Assembly (NCBI RefSeq): GCF_018457175.1
Contig: NZ_JAGFNU010000004.1
Location: 62,001 to 126,000 of the forward strand
From: Pseudohalocynthiibacter aestuariivivens
GTDB lineage: Bacteria; Pseudomonadota; Alphaproteobacteria; Rhodobacterales; Rhodobacteraceae
Direction: 5' to 3'
Length of the DNA: 64,000 bases
This document shows positions 36,965-45,386 of this stretch, piece by piece. The notes below the pieces were generated by a model. That model was not told the DNA's origin and did not search any database. It was given only the letters and a program-made list of their open reading frames with translations. A program made the translations under genes and the position numbers. Each line of letters begins with the position of its first letter. The first letter of the stretch is position 1.

Positions 36965-38653
36965 TCAGGAATGCTCTTCTGCGGCTGTTTCCATCAAAGC
37001 TTTGTTATACGCCCTAAGCGCATCAACCTGAAACAACGCACCCCAAAGCTCGGGAGGCTGATCTTCCCCCCCCAAAGTGACCACTGGAATGAAGGGCAGC
37101 CCAGATTTTTCAAAGATTGGCATAGCTGCCTCAAGCGTTGCGTTACCATCGACATAAACGCCCTGTTCGATCAGCTCCCAACAGGCGTCATCCGTTGCAC
37201 CGTCTTCCTGCCCTTTGGCACGCATCACCTGGGCAACATTGAACGTCGCCAAGAGATAGGCCTGAGGTCCGGCTGCAAGATGAACATTTCGTCGTTCAAG
37301 CTGTGTCAGGAAAAACGACCGATCCACGAGGCGGCTCGCCAGCGCCGTAGACAGCGATACGGATACCATGACAGCAAGTCCAGTCTGCCAGTCCCCCGTC
37401 AGTTCAAACACGATCAGCGTCGTTGAAATGGGTGCGCCAAGCACCGCTGCTGCAACCGCGCCCATCCCAGCCAAGGCGTAAAGCGTTTCCGAACCAGAAA
37501 CATTCGGCAGTATTCCGGTTGCCACAATTCCAAAAGCGAGTCCTGTCAGCGCACCAAGCATCAACGAAGGGGAAAAAACCCCTCCCCCCATGCGTCCGGC
37601 TAAAGTGATCGCAACAGCCGCCGTTTTTAAAACCGCAAAGATCACCACTTCATGAAACAACAGCTTACCGGTCAATGCTGCAGACGTGGTTTCATAACCA
37701 ACCCCAATGATATGCGGATACCAGATTGCCATTGCCCCAAGCAGTGCGCCAGCAATCATCGGGCGCGCCCAACGCGGAATATGCAAGCGCGCCTGTATAT
37801 GGTCGCCGATGTCCTCTGCCCAGAAGATCGCCCACATCAGCGCGACAGCCACAAGGCCCGACACCAGCCCGAGAATCAGAAATGCCGGCAACTCGACATA
37901 AAACGCGATCGCACCATCAACCGGCAACATGAACTCGGTAACATCCCCAAATTCCAGACGGCTGATCACGGTACCCGCAACACTGGCAATAACAATTGGC
38001 GCAAAGGCATGCACCGCAAAGTGGCGCAGCACGACCTCAAGCGCGAAAAGGGCACCGGCAATCGGGGCATTGAAAGACGCCGAAACCGCAGCGGCCACTG
38101 AACATCCCAGCAGATCACGCCCGGTGATTCCGTCGGCATGTATGCGGTTTGACACCCAGCTTGAAATCACTCCCGCAAGGTGAACGACAGGCCCTTCCCG
38201 GCCACTGGAACCGCCCGATGAAAGCGTCACGAGCGAGGCAAAGGCAGAGGCCAGACCCGCGCGCTTTTCAACGCGCCCTTCCCGCAGAGCAGCCCCTTCA
38301 ATCACATCCGCAACAGCGCGTGCCCGCCCATCGGGCGTGAACCAATGCAAAACCAGCCCAGTCAATAGCCCGCCAAGGATTGGGATTATTAATATCCAGT
38401 ACCAGGGTAGAGTTTCCGCAAACGTATGCAGCATGCGCACATCTTCAGTTCCATAAAGTGCCGTTTGAACGGCCGAAACGCCTTTGCGAAAAAACAGCGC
38501 TGCAAAGCCAGCGCAAATACCAATCAGCAATGCAATGAACCAGAATTGAATTTGGCTTGGTCCACGTTTGAGCAAGACCTGCCAGCCTTGGCGGAGTGCG
38601 CGGACGGCCTGGTCTTTTTGCTGCACGATCAGGGATTTGCCCTGTTCTGCCAT
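36965..38653 (-). CDS. ClC family chloride channel with C-terminal regulatory segment
   Basis: A 562-residue ClC protein. Selectivity motifs are GGSSGREGP (gating Glu153) and GGGVFSPSL; FNAPIAGALFALEVV follows the gate. At the place where ClC-ec1 has the proton-transfer Glu203, this protein has Val207 after Glu206, the pattern of true channels rather than H+/Cl- exchangers. About 450 residues form the membrane part. The rest (about 465-555) resembles a single divergent CBS-like domain. It is a single gene, divergent from the GlcD-type gene. It probably moves chloride, with a role in volume or acid control that cannot be read here. Confidence 0.88.
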   Translation of the reverse strand: MAEQGKSLIVQQKDQAVRALRQGWQVLLKRGPSQIQFWFIALLIGICAGFAALFFRKGVSAVQTALYGTEDVRMLHTFAETLPWYWILIIPILGGLLTGLVLHWFTPDGRARAVADVIEGAALREGRVEKRAGLASAFASLVTLSSGGSSGREGPVVHLAGVISSWVSNRIHADGITGRDLLGCSVAAAVSASFNAPIAGALFALEVVLRHFAVHAFAPIVIASVAGTVISRLEFGDVTEFMLPVDGAIAFYVELPAFLILGLVSGLVAVALMWAIFWAEDIGDHIQARLHIPRWARPMIAGALLGAMAIWYPHIIGVGYETTSAALTGKLLFHEVVIFAVLKTAAVAITLAGRMGGGVFSPSLMLGALTGLAFGIVATGILPNVSGSETLYALAGMGAVAAAVLGAPISTTLIVFELTGDWQTGLAVMVSVSLSTALASRLVDRSFFLTQLERRNVHLAAGPQAYLLATFNVAQVMRAKGQEDGATDDACWELIEQGVYVDGNATLEAAMPIFEKSGLPFIPVVTLGGEDQPPELWGALFQVDALRAYNKALMETAAEEHS

Positions 38654-38767
38654 CTAGCACCTACCTTATTGTGCGGTCCAATAACGACCGGTTTCTATTT
38701 TTGCAGGCTTTCCCATGTTACCAGCTTGGCCTAGGGTCCTTCCGGTTACAACTTGAACGAGGCGACA

Positions 38768-40141
38768 ATGTCCATCCAGTCCGCAATTGCCGAGCTTTCT
38801 CTTGTTTTAGGCGATAGGCTATCCTCAGCAAAGCCCGATCTTGAGCTTCACGGTCAAAGTGAGACACATTTCACTACAATGCCGCCTGATGCTGTTGCCT
38901 ATCCGGAGAACACAGATGAGGTCAGCAAGATCGTGAGAATTTGCGCAGCTCAAGACTGCCCGGTCATTGGCTGGGGCGCAGGCACATCATTGGAAGGGCA
39001 TACTTCGGCTTTTCGCGGCGGGGTCTGCGTTGATTTTTCTCGCATGAACAAAGTCTTGGTTGTCAATGCTGAAGACATGGATGTTGTCGTACAACCCGGC
39101 ATAACCCGTGAAGACCTGAACACGGATCTGCGCGCGACCGGGTTGTTCTTCCCGGTTGATCCCGGGGCCAACGCTTCGATCGGTGGCATGGCGGCAACAC
39201 GGGCCAGCGGAACAACAGCCGTGCGCTATGGCACGATGCGGGACAATGTTCGCGCGCTTGAGGTCGTGCTCGCTGACGGAAGGATCATTCGAACTGGCAG
39301 CCGGGCGCGAAAATCCTCTGCCGGATATGACCTGACCAGCTTGTTCGTCGGTTCCGAAGGCACACTTGGGTTGATCACCGAACTGACGCTCAAGCTTCAG
39401 GGACAACCCGAGGCGGTTGCCTCTGCGATATGCGCCTTTGATGCAATCGAAGATGCGGTGAACACAGTTATCACGACCATCCAAATGGGGATTCCGATGG
39501 CGCGGATCGAGTTTGTCGACAGCGCCACCGCTACCGCTTTCAACATATATGCCGGGGCGAACATGCCTGAAGTACCGCATCTGTTAGTCGAGTTTCACGG
39601 TTCAGACACATCTGCTTCTGAAGATGCGCGCCGATTTGGCGAAATCGTCGATGACATGGGCGGCAAGGGATTTGAATGGTCAACCAAGGCAGAAGACCGG
39701 CGTGCGTTATGGGCCATGCGCCACAACGCCTACTACGCCTGCCTCGCATTGCGCAGAGGGGCGACAGCGCTTGTCACCGATATCTGTGTTCCGATTTCCC
39801 GTCTTGCCGAGGCCATTGAAGAAACCCGTGCAGATATCACAAATAGTTCGATTCCCGGCCCAATTCTGGGCCATGTCGGCGACGGCAATTTTCACGCGAT
39901 CCTGTTGGTTGAGCCGGGCAACACCAAAGAACTCGAGGTTGCCAAGGACCTGTCCCACCGCATGGCGGAACGTGCGCTGCGGCTGGGCGGCACAATTACT
40001 GGAGAACATGGGGTCGGTATGGGTAAGCTTGACTATATGCAGGCTGAACATGGTGACGGGTGGGCTGTCATGGGAGATATCAAACGCAGCCTAGACCCGA
40101 AAAACATCATGAACCCGGGGAAGGTTTTGAAGCTAAATTAA
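38768..40141 (+). CDS. FAD-linked 2-hydroxyacid dehydrogenase (GlcD/D-lactate dehydrogenase type)
   Basis: A 457-residue VAO-family flavoprotein. The FAD-binding PCMH domain shows GWGAGTSLEGHT, the PVDPGANASIGGMAATRASG region (read in pieces) and VGSEGTLGLITE. The C-terminal FAD-oxidase domain has GHVGDGNFHAI and GEHGVGMGK with the active-site histidines. It oxidises D-lactate, glycolate or a related hydroxyacid and probably passes electrons to cytochrome or quinone. GAGG supports the ATG at 38768; a TTG 15 bases upstream is possible. Its last 35 bases overlap the convergent ArsR-type gene. Confidence 0.88.
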   Translation: MSIQSAIAELSLVLGDRLSSAKPDLELHGQSETHFTTMPPDAVAYPENTDEVSKIVRICAAQDCPVIGWGAGTSLEGHTSAFRGGVCVDFSRMNKVLVVNAEDMDVVVQPGITREDLNTDLRATGLFFPVDPGANASIGGMAATRASGTTAVRYGTMRDNVRALEVVLADGRIIRTGSRARKSSAGYDLTSLFVGSEGTLGLITELTLKLQGQPEAVASAICAFDAIEDAVNTVITTIQMGIPMARIEFVDSATATAFNIYAGANMPEVPHLLVEFHGSDTSASEDARRFGEIVDDMGGKGFEWSTKAEDRRALWAMRHNAYYACLALRRGATALVTDICVPISRLAEAIEETRADITNSSIPGPILGHVGDGNFHAILLVEPGNTKELEVAKDLSHRMAERALRLGGTITGEHGVGMGKLDYMQAEHGDGWAVMGDIKRSLDPKNIMNPGKVLKLN

Positions 40142-40811
40142 GCCAATCCAACATTTCAGATTTGCCTGCAGTAGAAAAAGCAACAACACGGCTATCTGGT
40201 AAACGGCGAGCCCAGCCTTTCTTGAAAATCTCTTGTAACAGCGCCTTTCCAAGACCCCCGGCCAGATGGTGACGCCGCATGCTCCAGTCAAGACAGCTTC
40301 TGCAAACGGGGCGGCGCTGCGATTCTAGTTCATCCATATCAAGACCAAAGCGCGTCAATGCCAGCCGTCCAGAATTGCTTAGTTTCAATGAGGCTTCACC
40401 ATTCGACATCCACCCAAGTGCCTTCGCTCTGTCAAACAAGGTAACCCCTATTTCACCCGCCAGATGGTCATAACAAACACGGGCGTAGCGTAGTGCGGGG
40501 TCTCGCGGGCCAGGGCGAGCACGGTGGCCCGTGCGGTGTGCTGAAATACCCATCAATGCTTCAAGCACCGCTCCTACATCTGAACCAGTCAGACGGAAAT
40601 AGTGGTGCCGGCCCTGCACTTCACGCGTCAGCAGTTGGCCTTCGACAAGGCGGGCAAGATGCGTGCTCGCCGTTTGTTTCGTAACTCCCGCCTCGGTTGC
40701 TAACTCGGTCGCGGTTAGTGCGCGACCGTCCATCAACGCCACCAACATATTTGCGCGGGCAGGATCACCGATCAGTGATGCAGTCAGAGCTATGTCAGGG
40801 CCTTCTTTCAT
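40107..40811 (-). CDS. ArsR-type helix-turn-helix regulator with C-terminal extension
   Basis: A 234-residue regulator. Residues 1-100 form an ArsR winged helix, with ATELATEAGVTKQTASTHL as turn-helix and LVEGQLLTREVQGRHHYFRL as wing (each under the family pattern). The remaining 130 residues carry a Cys pair (RRPVCRSCLDWSMRRHHLAG) and a helical domain seen in a conserved subgroup. It is longer than classical metal sensors of about 110 residues. It is divergent from the NIPSNAP-ABM pair. An inverted repeat in the 74-base gap is a likely operator. Effector unknown. Confidence 0.85.
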   Translation of the reverse strand: MKEGPDIALTASLIGDPARANMLVALMDGRALTATELATEAGVTKQTASTHLARLVEGQLLTREVQGRHHYFRLTGSDVGAVLEALMGISAHRTGHRARPGPRDPALRYARVCYDHLAGEIGVTLFDRAKALGWMSNGEASLKLSNSGRLALTRFGLDMDELESQRRPVCRSCLDWSMRRHHLAGGLGKALLQEIFKKGWARRLPDSRVVAFSTAGKSEMLDWLNLASKPSPGS

Positions 40812-40812
40812 A

Positions 40813-40840
40813 GTTCGACGGTAACCGAACCATTGTCGAA
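40813..40840. promoter_or_regulatory. Inverted-repeat operator candidate of the ArsR-type regulator
   Basis: GTTCG and CGAAC flank an 8-base spacer, with a third copy of the element (TCGAA) 5 bases further on. It starts 1 base upstream of the regulator's ATG and lies 46 bases before the NIPSNAP gene, so one bound dimer could control both directions. Confidence 0.42.
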
Positions 40841-40885
40841 TCTCAAGATGCTAAGACACTTTGTACAACTTAGAGGAACTGATCC

Positions 40886-41215
40886 ATGATTACCTGTTTT
40901 ATCCGCTACGAAATTGATCACTTCAAACGCGACGCGTTTTGCAGATACGCACAAAACTGGGGAAAGGCGATTCCCGAGTGTGGCGCTGATTTAGTCGGTT
41001 ATTTTGCACCACACGAAGGATCTGCCACGACGGCCTACGGCGTTTATACATTACCGTCGCTTGCGGAATATGAGGCGTACCGTGCCCGGCTTGCCGTCCA
41101 TCCATTGGGACAGCAAAACTATGCCTTTGCAAAGAGTGAGCAGTTTATCCGTCGCGAGGACCGCATATTCCTGTCATGTGCATCCAAACCACACGCCCAA
41201 AGGAAACCCTTATGA
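40886..41215 (+). CDS. NIPSNAP family protein
   Basis: A 109-residue dimeric alpha/beta-barrel (ferredoxin-like) protein of the NIPSNAP family. CFIRYEIDHFKRDAFCRYAQNWGKAIP, seen as IRYEIDHFKRDAFCRYA, and GYFAPHEGSATTAYGVY are typical. Bacterial NIPSNAP proteins are found beside monooxygenases and are presumed enzymes or binding proteins for small reactive compounds. AGAGGA precedes the ATG. Its stop overlaps the next gene's start (ATGA). It is divergent from the ArsR-type regulator. Confidence 0.85.
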   Translation: MITCFIRYEIDHFKRDAFCRYAQNWGKAIPECGADLVGYFAPHEGSATTAYGVYTLPSLAEYEAYRARLAVHPLGQQNYAFAKSEQFIRREDRIFLSCASKPHAQRKPL

Positions 41216-41556
41216 TTGCAGTAATATTCGAAGTTCAGCCCGCCGAAGAGCAACGCTCTGTCTACTTTGATATTGCGTCAGGGCTACGCGCGAAGCTGGA
41301 AGAAATAGACGGCTTCATTTCGGTTGAGCGTTTCGAAAGCCTTGTCACCCCGAACAAGATATTGTCGCTGTCATTCTGGCGTGATGAAGCCGCCGTGATA
41401 CGCTGGCGTAAGACTGAACAACACCGTGCAGCACAATCCGTGGGGCGTCGAAAGGTATTTGCAGACTATCGACTGCGGGTTGCCAATGTATTGCGAGATT
41501 ACGGCATGGATCAACGTGCGCAAGCGCCCGGGGACAGTCAAGATTTCCACGACTGA
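41212..41556 (+). CDS. Antibiotic biosynthesis monooxygenase (ABM) domain protein
   Basis: A 114-residue ABM-fold protein. IAVIFEVQPAEEQ and the helix RSVYFDIASGLRAKLEEI are followed by GFISVERFES and LSLSFWRDEAAVIRWR, the standard barrel of cofactor-free monooxygenases and haem-degrading relatives. The start at 41212 lies within the NIPSNAP stop, so both proteins are made together and could form a mixed barrel. The substrate is not evident. The pair may oxidise a reactive carbonyl or quinone that the ArsR-type regulator senses. Confidence 0.83.
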   Translation: MIAVIFEVQPAEEQRSVYFDIASGLRAKLEEIDGFISVERFESLVTPNKILSLSFWRDEAAVIRWRKTEQHRAAQSVGRRKVFADYRLRVANVLRDYGMDQRAQAPGDSQDFHD

Positions 41557-41613
41557 TCTACTCTTTTTAGATTTAGGATTCTAACAGTCATATCCGGAGC
41601 GATGTTTGCATTT

Positions 41614-43263
41614 CTATCCAGCGAGCAAAGCCGCTGCCGCTGCCCGTGCCTGTTCTGTCACCGTATCACCTGACAGCATGCGCGCTATCTCATCTATCCG
41701 GTCGTGCGGATTGAGTGGGACCACGGTCGATGTGGTCTGGGCATCTTTCACGTGCTTCTCTACCCGCCAATGATGGCCACCCAAGGCTGCAACCTGCGGA
41801 GAATGAGTCACCACCAGCACCTGTGTCCCATTGGCAAGCGTTGACAGGCGCCGCCCTACCGCATCCGCCGTCGCCCCGCCGACACCTCTATCAATTTCAT
41901 CAAAGATCATTGTCAGGCCAGAAGCGCCGGAAGTAAGACAGACTTTAAGCGCCAACAGGAACCTTGAAAGTTCGCCCCCCGAGGCGATCTTATTTAACGG
42001 GCCCGAAGGTGCGCCGGGGTTGGTTGCAACGGTAAACGCAACGGAATCACGGCCTTCCGGCCCTGCGGGTGCTTCGGTAATTTCGGTCACAAATATCGCG
42101 CGCTCCATTTTCAGCGGTGCCAGTTCTTTTGCCATAGCGCGATCCAGGAGTTGCGCTGAGTCTCGGCGAGCTTTGCTTAGCTTGGTTGCTGCTGCGTCAT
42201 ATTCAGTTTCCGCATCGCGCACAGCTTGTTGTTTACTGCTCATTTCAGTTGCGCTGTTATCAAGCGCATCCAGTTTAACGCGCAGTTGCGTTGCAAAAGT
42301 TCCAAGATCATCGGGCAATACGTCGTGTTTACGCGCAAGACCGCGAATAGCGAAAAGGCGTTCTTCTGCCTCTTCCAGCTCTGATGGGTTAAAAATCAGT
42401 GCCTGAAGACATTGTTCCACACCGCTCTGAGCATTTCCAAGTTCTGACAATGCGCGGTACAAAGCCTCGGTCGCCTCTTCAAGCTGTCCCTCTGCCTGTT
42501 CGGCCACCTCTTCAAGCCAGCGCAGGGCGTCCCCTATTTTGCTCTCAGCCCCTTCCAGACCTAGTGCATTCTGCGCTTTGACGATATCTTCGCGAATACG
42601 TTCTGACGCCTGCATCATTCGGCGACGTGCGTCCAATGCTGCTTCCTCGCCCGGTTGCGGATCAAGCAAGTCAAATTCACTGACTGCGTGACGCAGGAAA
42701 TCTTCTTCGGCGCGGACTGTTTCAAGTGCGTCTTCGGCGGTTTGCAGGTCTTTCTTTGCATCTGAAAGCGCCCGCCATGCCGACCGGCATGTTCCGACCT
42801 TTGTGGCCAACCCCGCATAATCATCCAGCAACAGCCGGTGGCCGCGTGGATTGAGCAAACCACGATCATCGTGCTGTCCGTGAAGCTCTACCAAGGTATC
42901 AGAAAGCTGGCGCAGCACCTCGCCTGAACAGCGTCGGTCATTGACCCATGCGGTTTTGCGCCCGTCACGTCCGTTTGTGCGGCGCAGGATCAGCTCTTCG
43001 CCATCTGGCAAGCCAGCCTCTTCAAGAATCTGATGGGCGGGGTGGTCTTCTTCAAGGTCGAACCACGCAACAACCTCGCCCTGTTCAGCACCAGTGCGCA
43101 CAAGCTCTGCGCGTCCACGCCAGCCAAGTACGAATCCAAGTGCATCCAGCAGAATCGACTTTCCTGCTCCGGTCTCTCCTGTCAGAACATTGAGGCCCGG
43201 CTGAAACTCCAGTTCCAGGCGGTCAATGATCAACATGTCCCGGACGTCCAGTCCTCTGAGCAT
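41614..43263 (-). CDS. recN: DNA repair protein RecN
   Basis: SMC-like ATPase (549 residues) of double-strand break repair. Walker A GETGAGKSILLDALGF is at about 32-47. A long coiled-coil region follows (about 150-370) and the C-terminal ABC signature and Walker B LTMIFDEIDRGVGG precede TLANGTQVLVVTHSPQVAA. Length is normal. It is the last of the minus-strand division/envelope run here, 21 bases after bamD. I see no LexA-type box in that short gap, so SOS control, if any, acts elsewhere. Confidence 0.96.
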   Translation of the reverse strand: MLRGLDVRDMLIIDRLELEFQPGLNVLTGETGAGKSILLDALGFVLGWRGRAELVRTGAEQGEVVAWFDLEEDHPAHQILEEAGLPDGEELILRRTNGRDGRKTAWVNDRRCSGEVLRQLSDTLVELHGQHDDRGLLNPRGHRLLLDDYAGLATKVGTCRSAWRALSDAKKDLQTAEDALETVRAEEDFLRHAVSEFDLLDPQPGEEAALDARRRMMQASERIREDIVKAQNALGLEGAESKIGDALRWLEEVAEQAEGQLEEATEALYRALSELGNAQSGVEQCLQALIFNPSELEEAEERLFAIRGLARKHDVLPDDLGTFATQLRVKLDALDNSATEMSSKQQAVRDAETEYDAAATKLSKARRDSAQLLDRAMAKELAPLKMERAIFVTEITEAPAGPEGRDSVAFTVATNPGAPSGPLNKIASGGELSRFLLALKVCLTSGASGLTMIFDEIDRGVGGATADAVGRRLSTLANGTQVLVVTHSPQVAALGGHHWRVEKHVKDAQTTSTVVPLNPHDRIDEIARMLSGDTVTEQARAAAAALLAG

Positions 43264-43284
43264 CGGTCCTCCGCGCGCTCTGGA

Positions 43285-44130
43285 TCAGAGCCATTGGCCC
43301 TTAACAGTCTGGCGATAAATCTGTGCCAGCCAGCCGCCGCCGCGTGCTTCTGGCGCCAGTCCCCGCCCTGTCAGCAAGGCATAGCTGTCCTCGTAGAACG
43401 CGCTGGACTGGAAGTTATGGCCCAATATTGCAGCTGCAGTTTGGGCTTCCGCATTCAACCCGAGTGACAAGTAGCTTTCAACCAGCCGATGCAATGCTTC
43501 TGCGGTATGGCTGGTTGTCTGGAACTGCTCTACCACAACACGGAATCGATTTATCGCTGCTGTATAGTGGCCCCGTGCAAGGTAATACCGCCCGATCTCC
43601 ATTTCCTTGGCAGCGAGGTGATCAAAGGCCAGGTCAAACTTGAGAATCGCCGAACGCGCATATTCACTGTCTGGATAGCGTTCAATTACTGTTCTTAGCG
43701 ATTGAAGCGCCTGAAACGTCAGACCCTGGTCACGACCGATTTTATCAATCTGGTCATAGTAACTTAGCGCGAGAAGGTATTGCGCATAGGCTGCATCTTC
43801 GTCAGCTGGATAAAAGTCGATGTACCGTTGGGCTGCAGCACGGCTGTTTTCGTAATCGCGGTCTTTGTGATATCCGAAAGCCTGCATTATAAGGGCGCGT
43901 TTTGCGAATTCCGAATAAGGATACAAACGCTCGACTTCGCCAAACAGGCGTGTCGCCTCATCAGCTTTACGCCGATTTTCAAGCTCAAACTCTGCTTGTT
44001 CAAAAATTTCCTGTGCGGACATCTCTTCAATTTCGCGCTCGCGATTACGCTCGCCGCGTCCACACGCCGTCACCAAAACCAGTGCCAACAAAATTCCGAC
44101 TGTCCTAAACGAAGACCTGCCGCGTGCCAT
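43285..44130 (-). CDS. bamD: Outer membrane assembly lipoprotein BamD
   Basis: BamD (281 residues), the essential TPR lipoprotein of the Bam complex that folds beta-barrel proteins into the outer membrane. The lipobox is LVTAC with Cys23 as lipid site. YffL/OmpL-type tetratricopeptide repeats fill about 45-250, for example EIFEQAEFELENRR and YPYSEFAKRALIMQAFGYHK (in pieces). The start at 44130 gives a compact signal; one 27 bases upstream is weaker. It lies between lpxC and recN, as in many alphaproteobacteria. Confidence 0.93.
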   Translation of the reverse strand: MARGRSSFRTVGILLALVLVTACGRGERNREREIEEMSAQEIFEQAEFELENRRKADEATRLFGEVERLYPYSEFAKRALIMQAFGYHKDRDYENSRAAAQRYIDFYPADEDAAYAQYLLALSYYDQIDKIGRDQGLTFQALQSLRTVIERYPDSEYARSAILKFDLAFDHLAAKEMEIGRYYLARGHYTAAINRFRVVVEQFQTTSHTAEALHRLVESYLSLGLNAEAQTAAAILGHNFQSSAFYEDSYALLTGRGLAPEARGGGWLAQIYRQTVKGQWL

Positions 44131-44233
44131 CACCCGCCTACCCCACTTGAATATCAAAAAGGACCAGTTGTCCTAATATGTCAGGAGTTTCCTAGCACAG
44201 AAAAATCCGGTGCAAAACGACTTTACGCGGTTT

Positions 44234-45163
44234 TTAACACGCATGCGCCATGGCAGGAATATCAGAAGGCCGCACACCCACGCCCGGAAGCCGTGCAGCC
44301 ATGGTTTCATCGCAGACAACCATCCGGAATGAGTCAGGTTGCGCGAAAAGCGCGCGCAAGAGTTTATTGGTCAGAGCATGCCCCGCACGATGCCCGGAAT
44401 AGCGTGCCATCAAAGGAGCACCCGCCAAGGCAAGATCACCAAGTGCATCCAGCATTTTGTGGCGAACAGCCTCATCCGTGTGACGCAAACCACCGGGGCT
44501 CAGAACTTCAGCGCCATCCACTACGACAGCATTGTCAAGCGTACCGCCCAATGCAAGCCCATTGGCGTGCATCACATCTACATCGACCTGACGGCAGAAG
44601 GTCCGGCTATCGCACAATTCGCGCACGAAACTGCCGTTTGCCATGTTCAGTGTTTTGGTCTGACGGCCAATCGCTGAGTCGGCAAAGTCGATATGAAAAT
44701 CAATATAAAGCGTATCGGACGGATCAAGTCTCGCAGTTGCATCACCGTCACGAACTTCGACGGGCGCAAGCACCTCAATCGCACGTACCGGTGCATCAAG
44801 ACGACGCAGACCCTGTGCAACGATTCCTTCCACAAACGGAACGGCGCTACCATCAAGGATAGGAATTTCCGGGCCATCTACTTCGACAAGAGCGTTATGA
44901 ACGCCACACCCCGACAAAGCCGCCATGATGTGTTCTATTGTGGAAACTTCGACACCGGCTTCATTGGAAATTCGGGTACACAGTTTTACGCCCGGCAAAA
45001 CCTGATCCCAGCGCGCAGCGATAAGGGCGTTCGAATCAACATCCGTTCTGCGAAACCAGATCCCGTATTCAGCAGACGCAGGATGAATCGTCACCCGGGC
45101 CGCGGCACCGGAATGAAGCCCGACTCCATCGAAGCGAACTGGCGATTTGATCGTTGTTTGCAA
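44234..45163 (-). CDS. lpxC: UDP-3-O-acyl-N-acetylglucosamine deacetylase
   Basis: Zinc deacetylase (309 residues) for the committed step of lipid A synthesis. Zinc ligands fall in STIEHIMAAL (His78), HKMLDALGDLAL (His near 237, Asp near 241), with the downstream GHALTNKLL region. I chose a TTG at 45163 because AAGGGG lies 6 bases upstream and the protein then begins at the conserved QTTIKSPVRFDGVGLHSG and matches the usual 305-residue length. A start at 45268 (ATG) would add 35 residues that no homologue needs. An intrinsic terminator separates it from ftsZ, so it has its own promoter. Confidence 0.93.
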   Translation of the reverse strand: MQTTIKSPVRFDGVGLHSGAAARVTIHPASAEYGIWFRRTDVDSNALIAARWDQVLPGVKLCTRISNEAGVEVSTIEHIMAALSGCGVHNALVEVDGPEIPILDGSAVPFVEGIVAQGLRRLDAPVRAIEVLAPVEVRDGDATARLDPSDTLYIDFHIDFADSAIGRQTKTLNMANGSFVRELCDSRTFCRQVDVDVMHANGLALGGTLDNAVVVDGAEVLSPGGLRHTDEAVRHKMLDALGDLALAGAPLMARYSGHRAGHALTNKLLRALFAQPDSFRMVVCDETMAARLPGVGVRPSDIPAMAHAC

Positions 45164-45311
45164 AACAAACCCCTTCAGCAAAGCACGGCACGTATCAGTG
45201 GCCGGCACCGTTGAGGTAAATGCAGAGGGCCAATAGCTCAACTCAATCTTTGCAACGTTCTGAAACATCGTAAATTAATATGCGCGATAAATTGCCGAAA
45301 AATTTATGAAG

Positions 45312-45325
45312 GTGATATAAATCAC
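45312..45325. promoter_or_regulatory. FNR/CRP-type palindrome upstream of lpxC
   Basis: GTGAT-ATAA-ATCAC is a perfect 5+5 inverted repeat of the TGAT-N4-ATCA type, in the AT-rich gap between the ftsZ terminator and lpxC. It could be a site for an FNR/CRP family regulator; the outer bases differ from the FNR consensus. Confidence 0.3.
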
Positions 45326-45333
45326 TGTTTATA

Positions 45334-45360
45334 AATAAAAAAAAGCCGGATAAATCCGGC
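45334..45360 (-). terminator. Rho-independent terminator of the dcw cluster after ftsZ
   Basis: On the minus strand GCCGGAT pairs with ATCCGGC around a 2-base loop and is followed by TTTTTTTTATTTAT. It lies 27 bases past the ftsZ stop and separates ftsZ from lpxC. Confidence 0.88.
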
Positions 45361-45386
45361 CTTTCTTTAACATTTATTAAACCGAC

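Noticed and set aside
43780-44862. A 360-codon plus-strand frame opposite bamD and lpxC
   Set aside because: It is rich in Arg, His and Gln as expected from reverse-strand GC codons and crosses two real genes and the gap between them.
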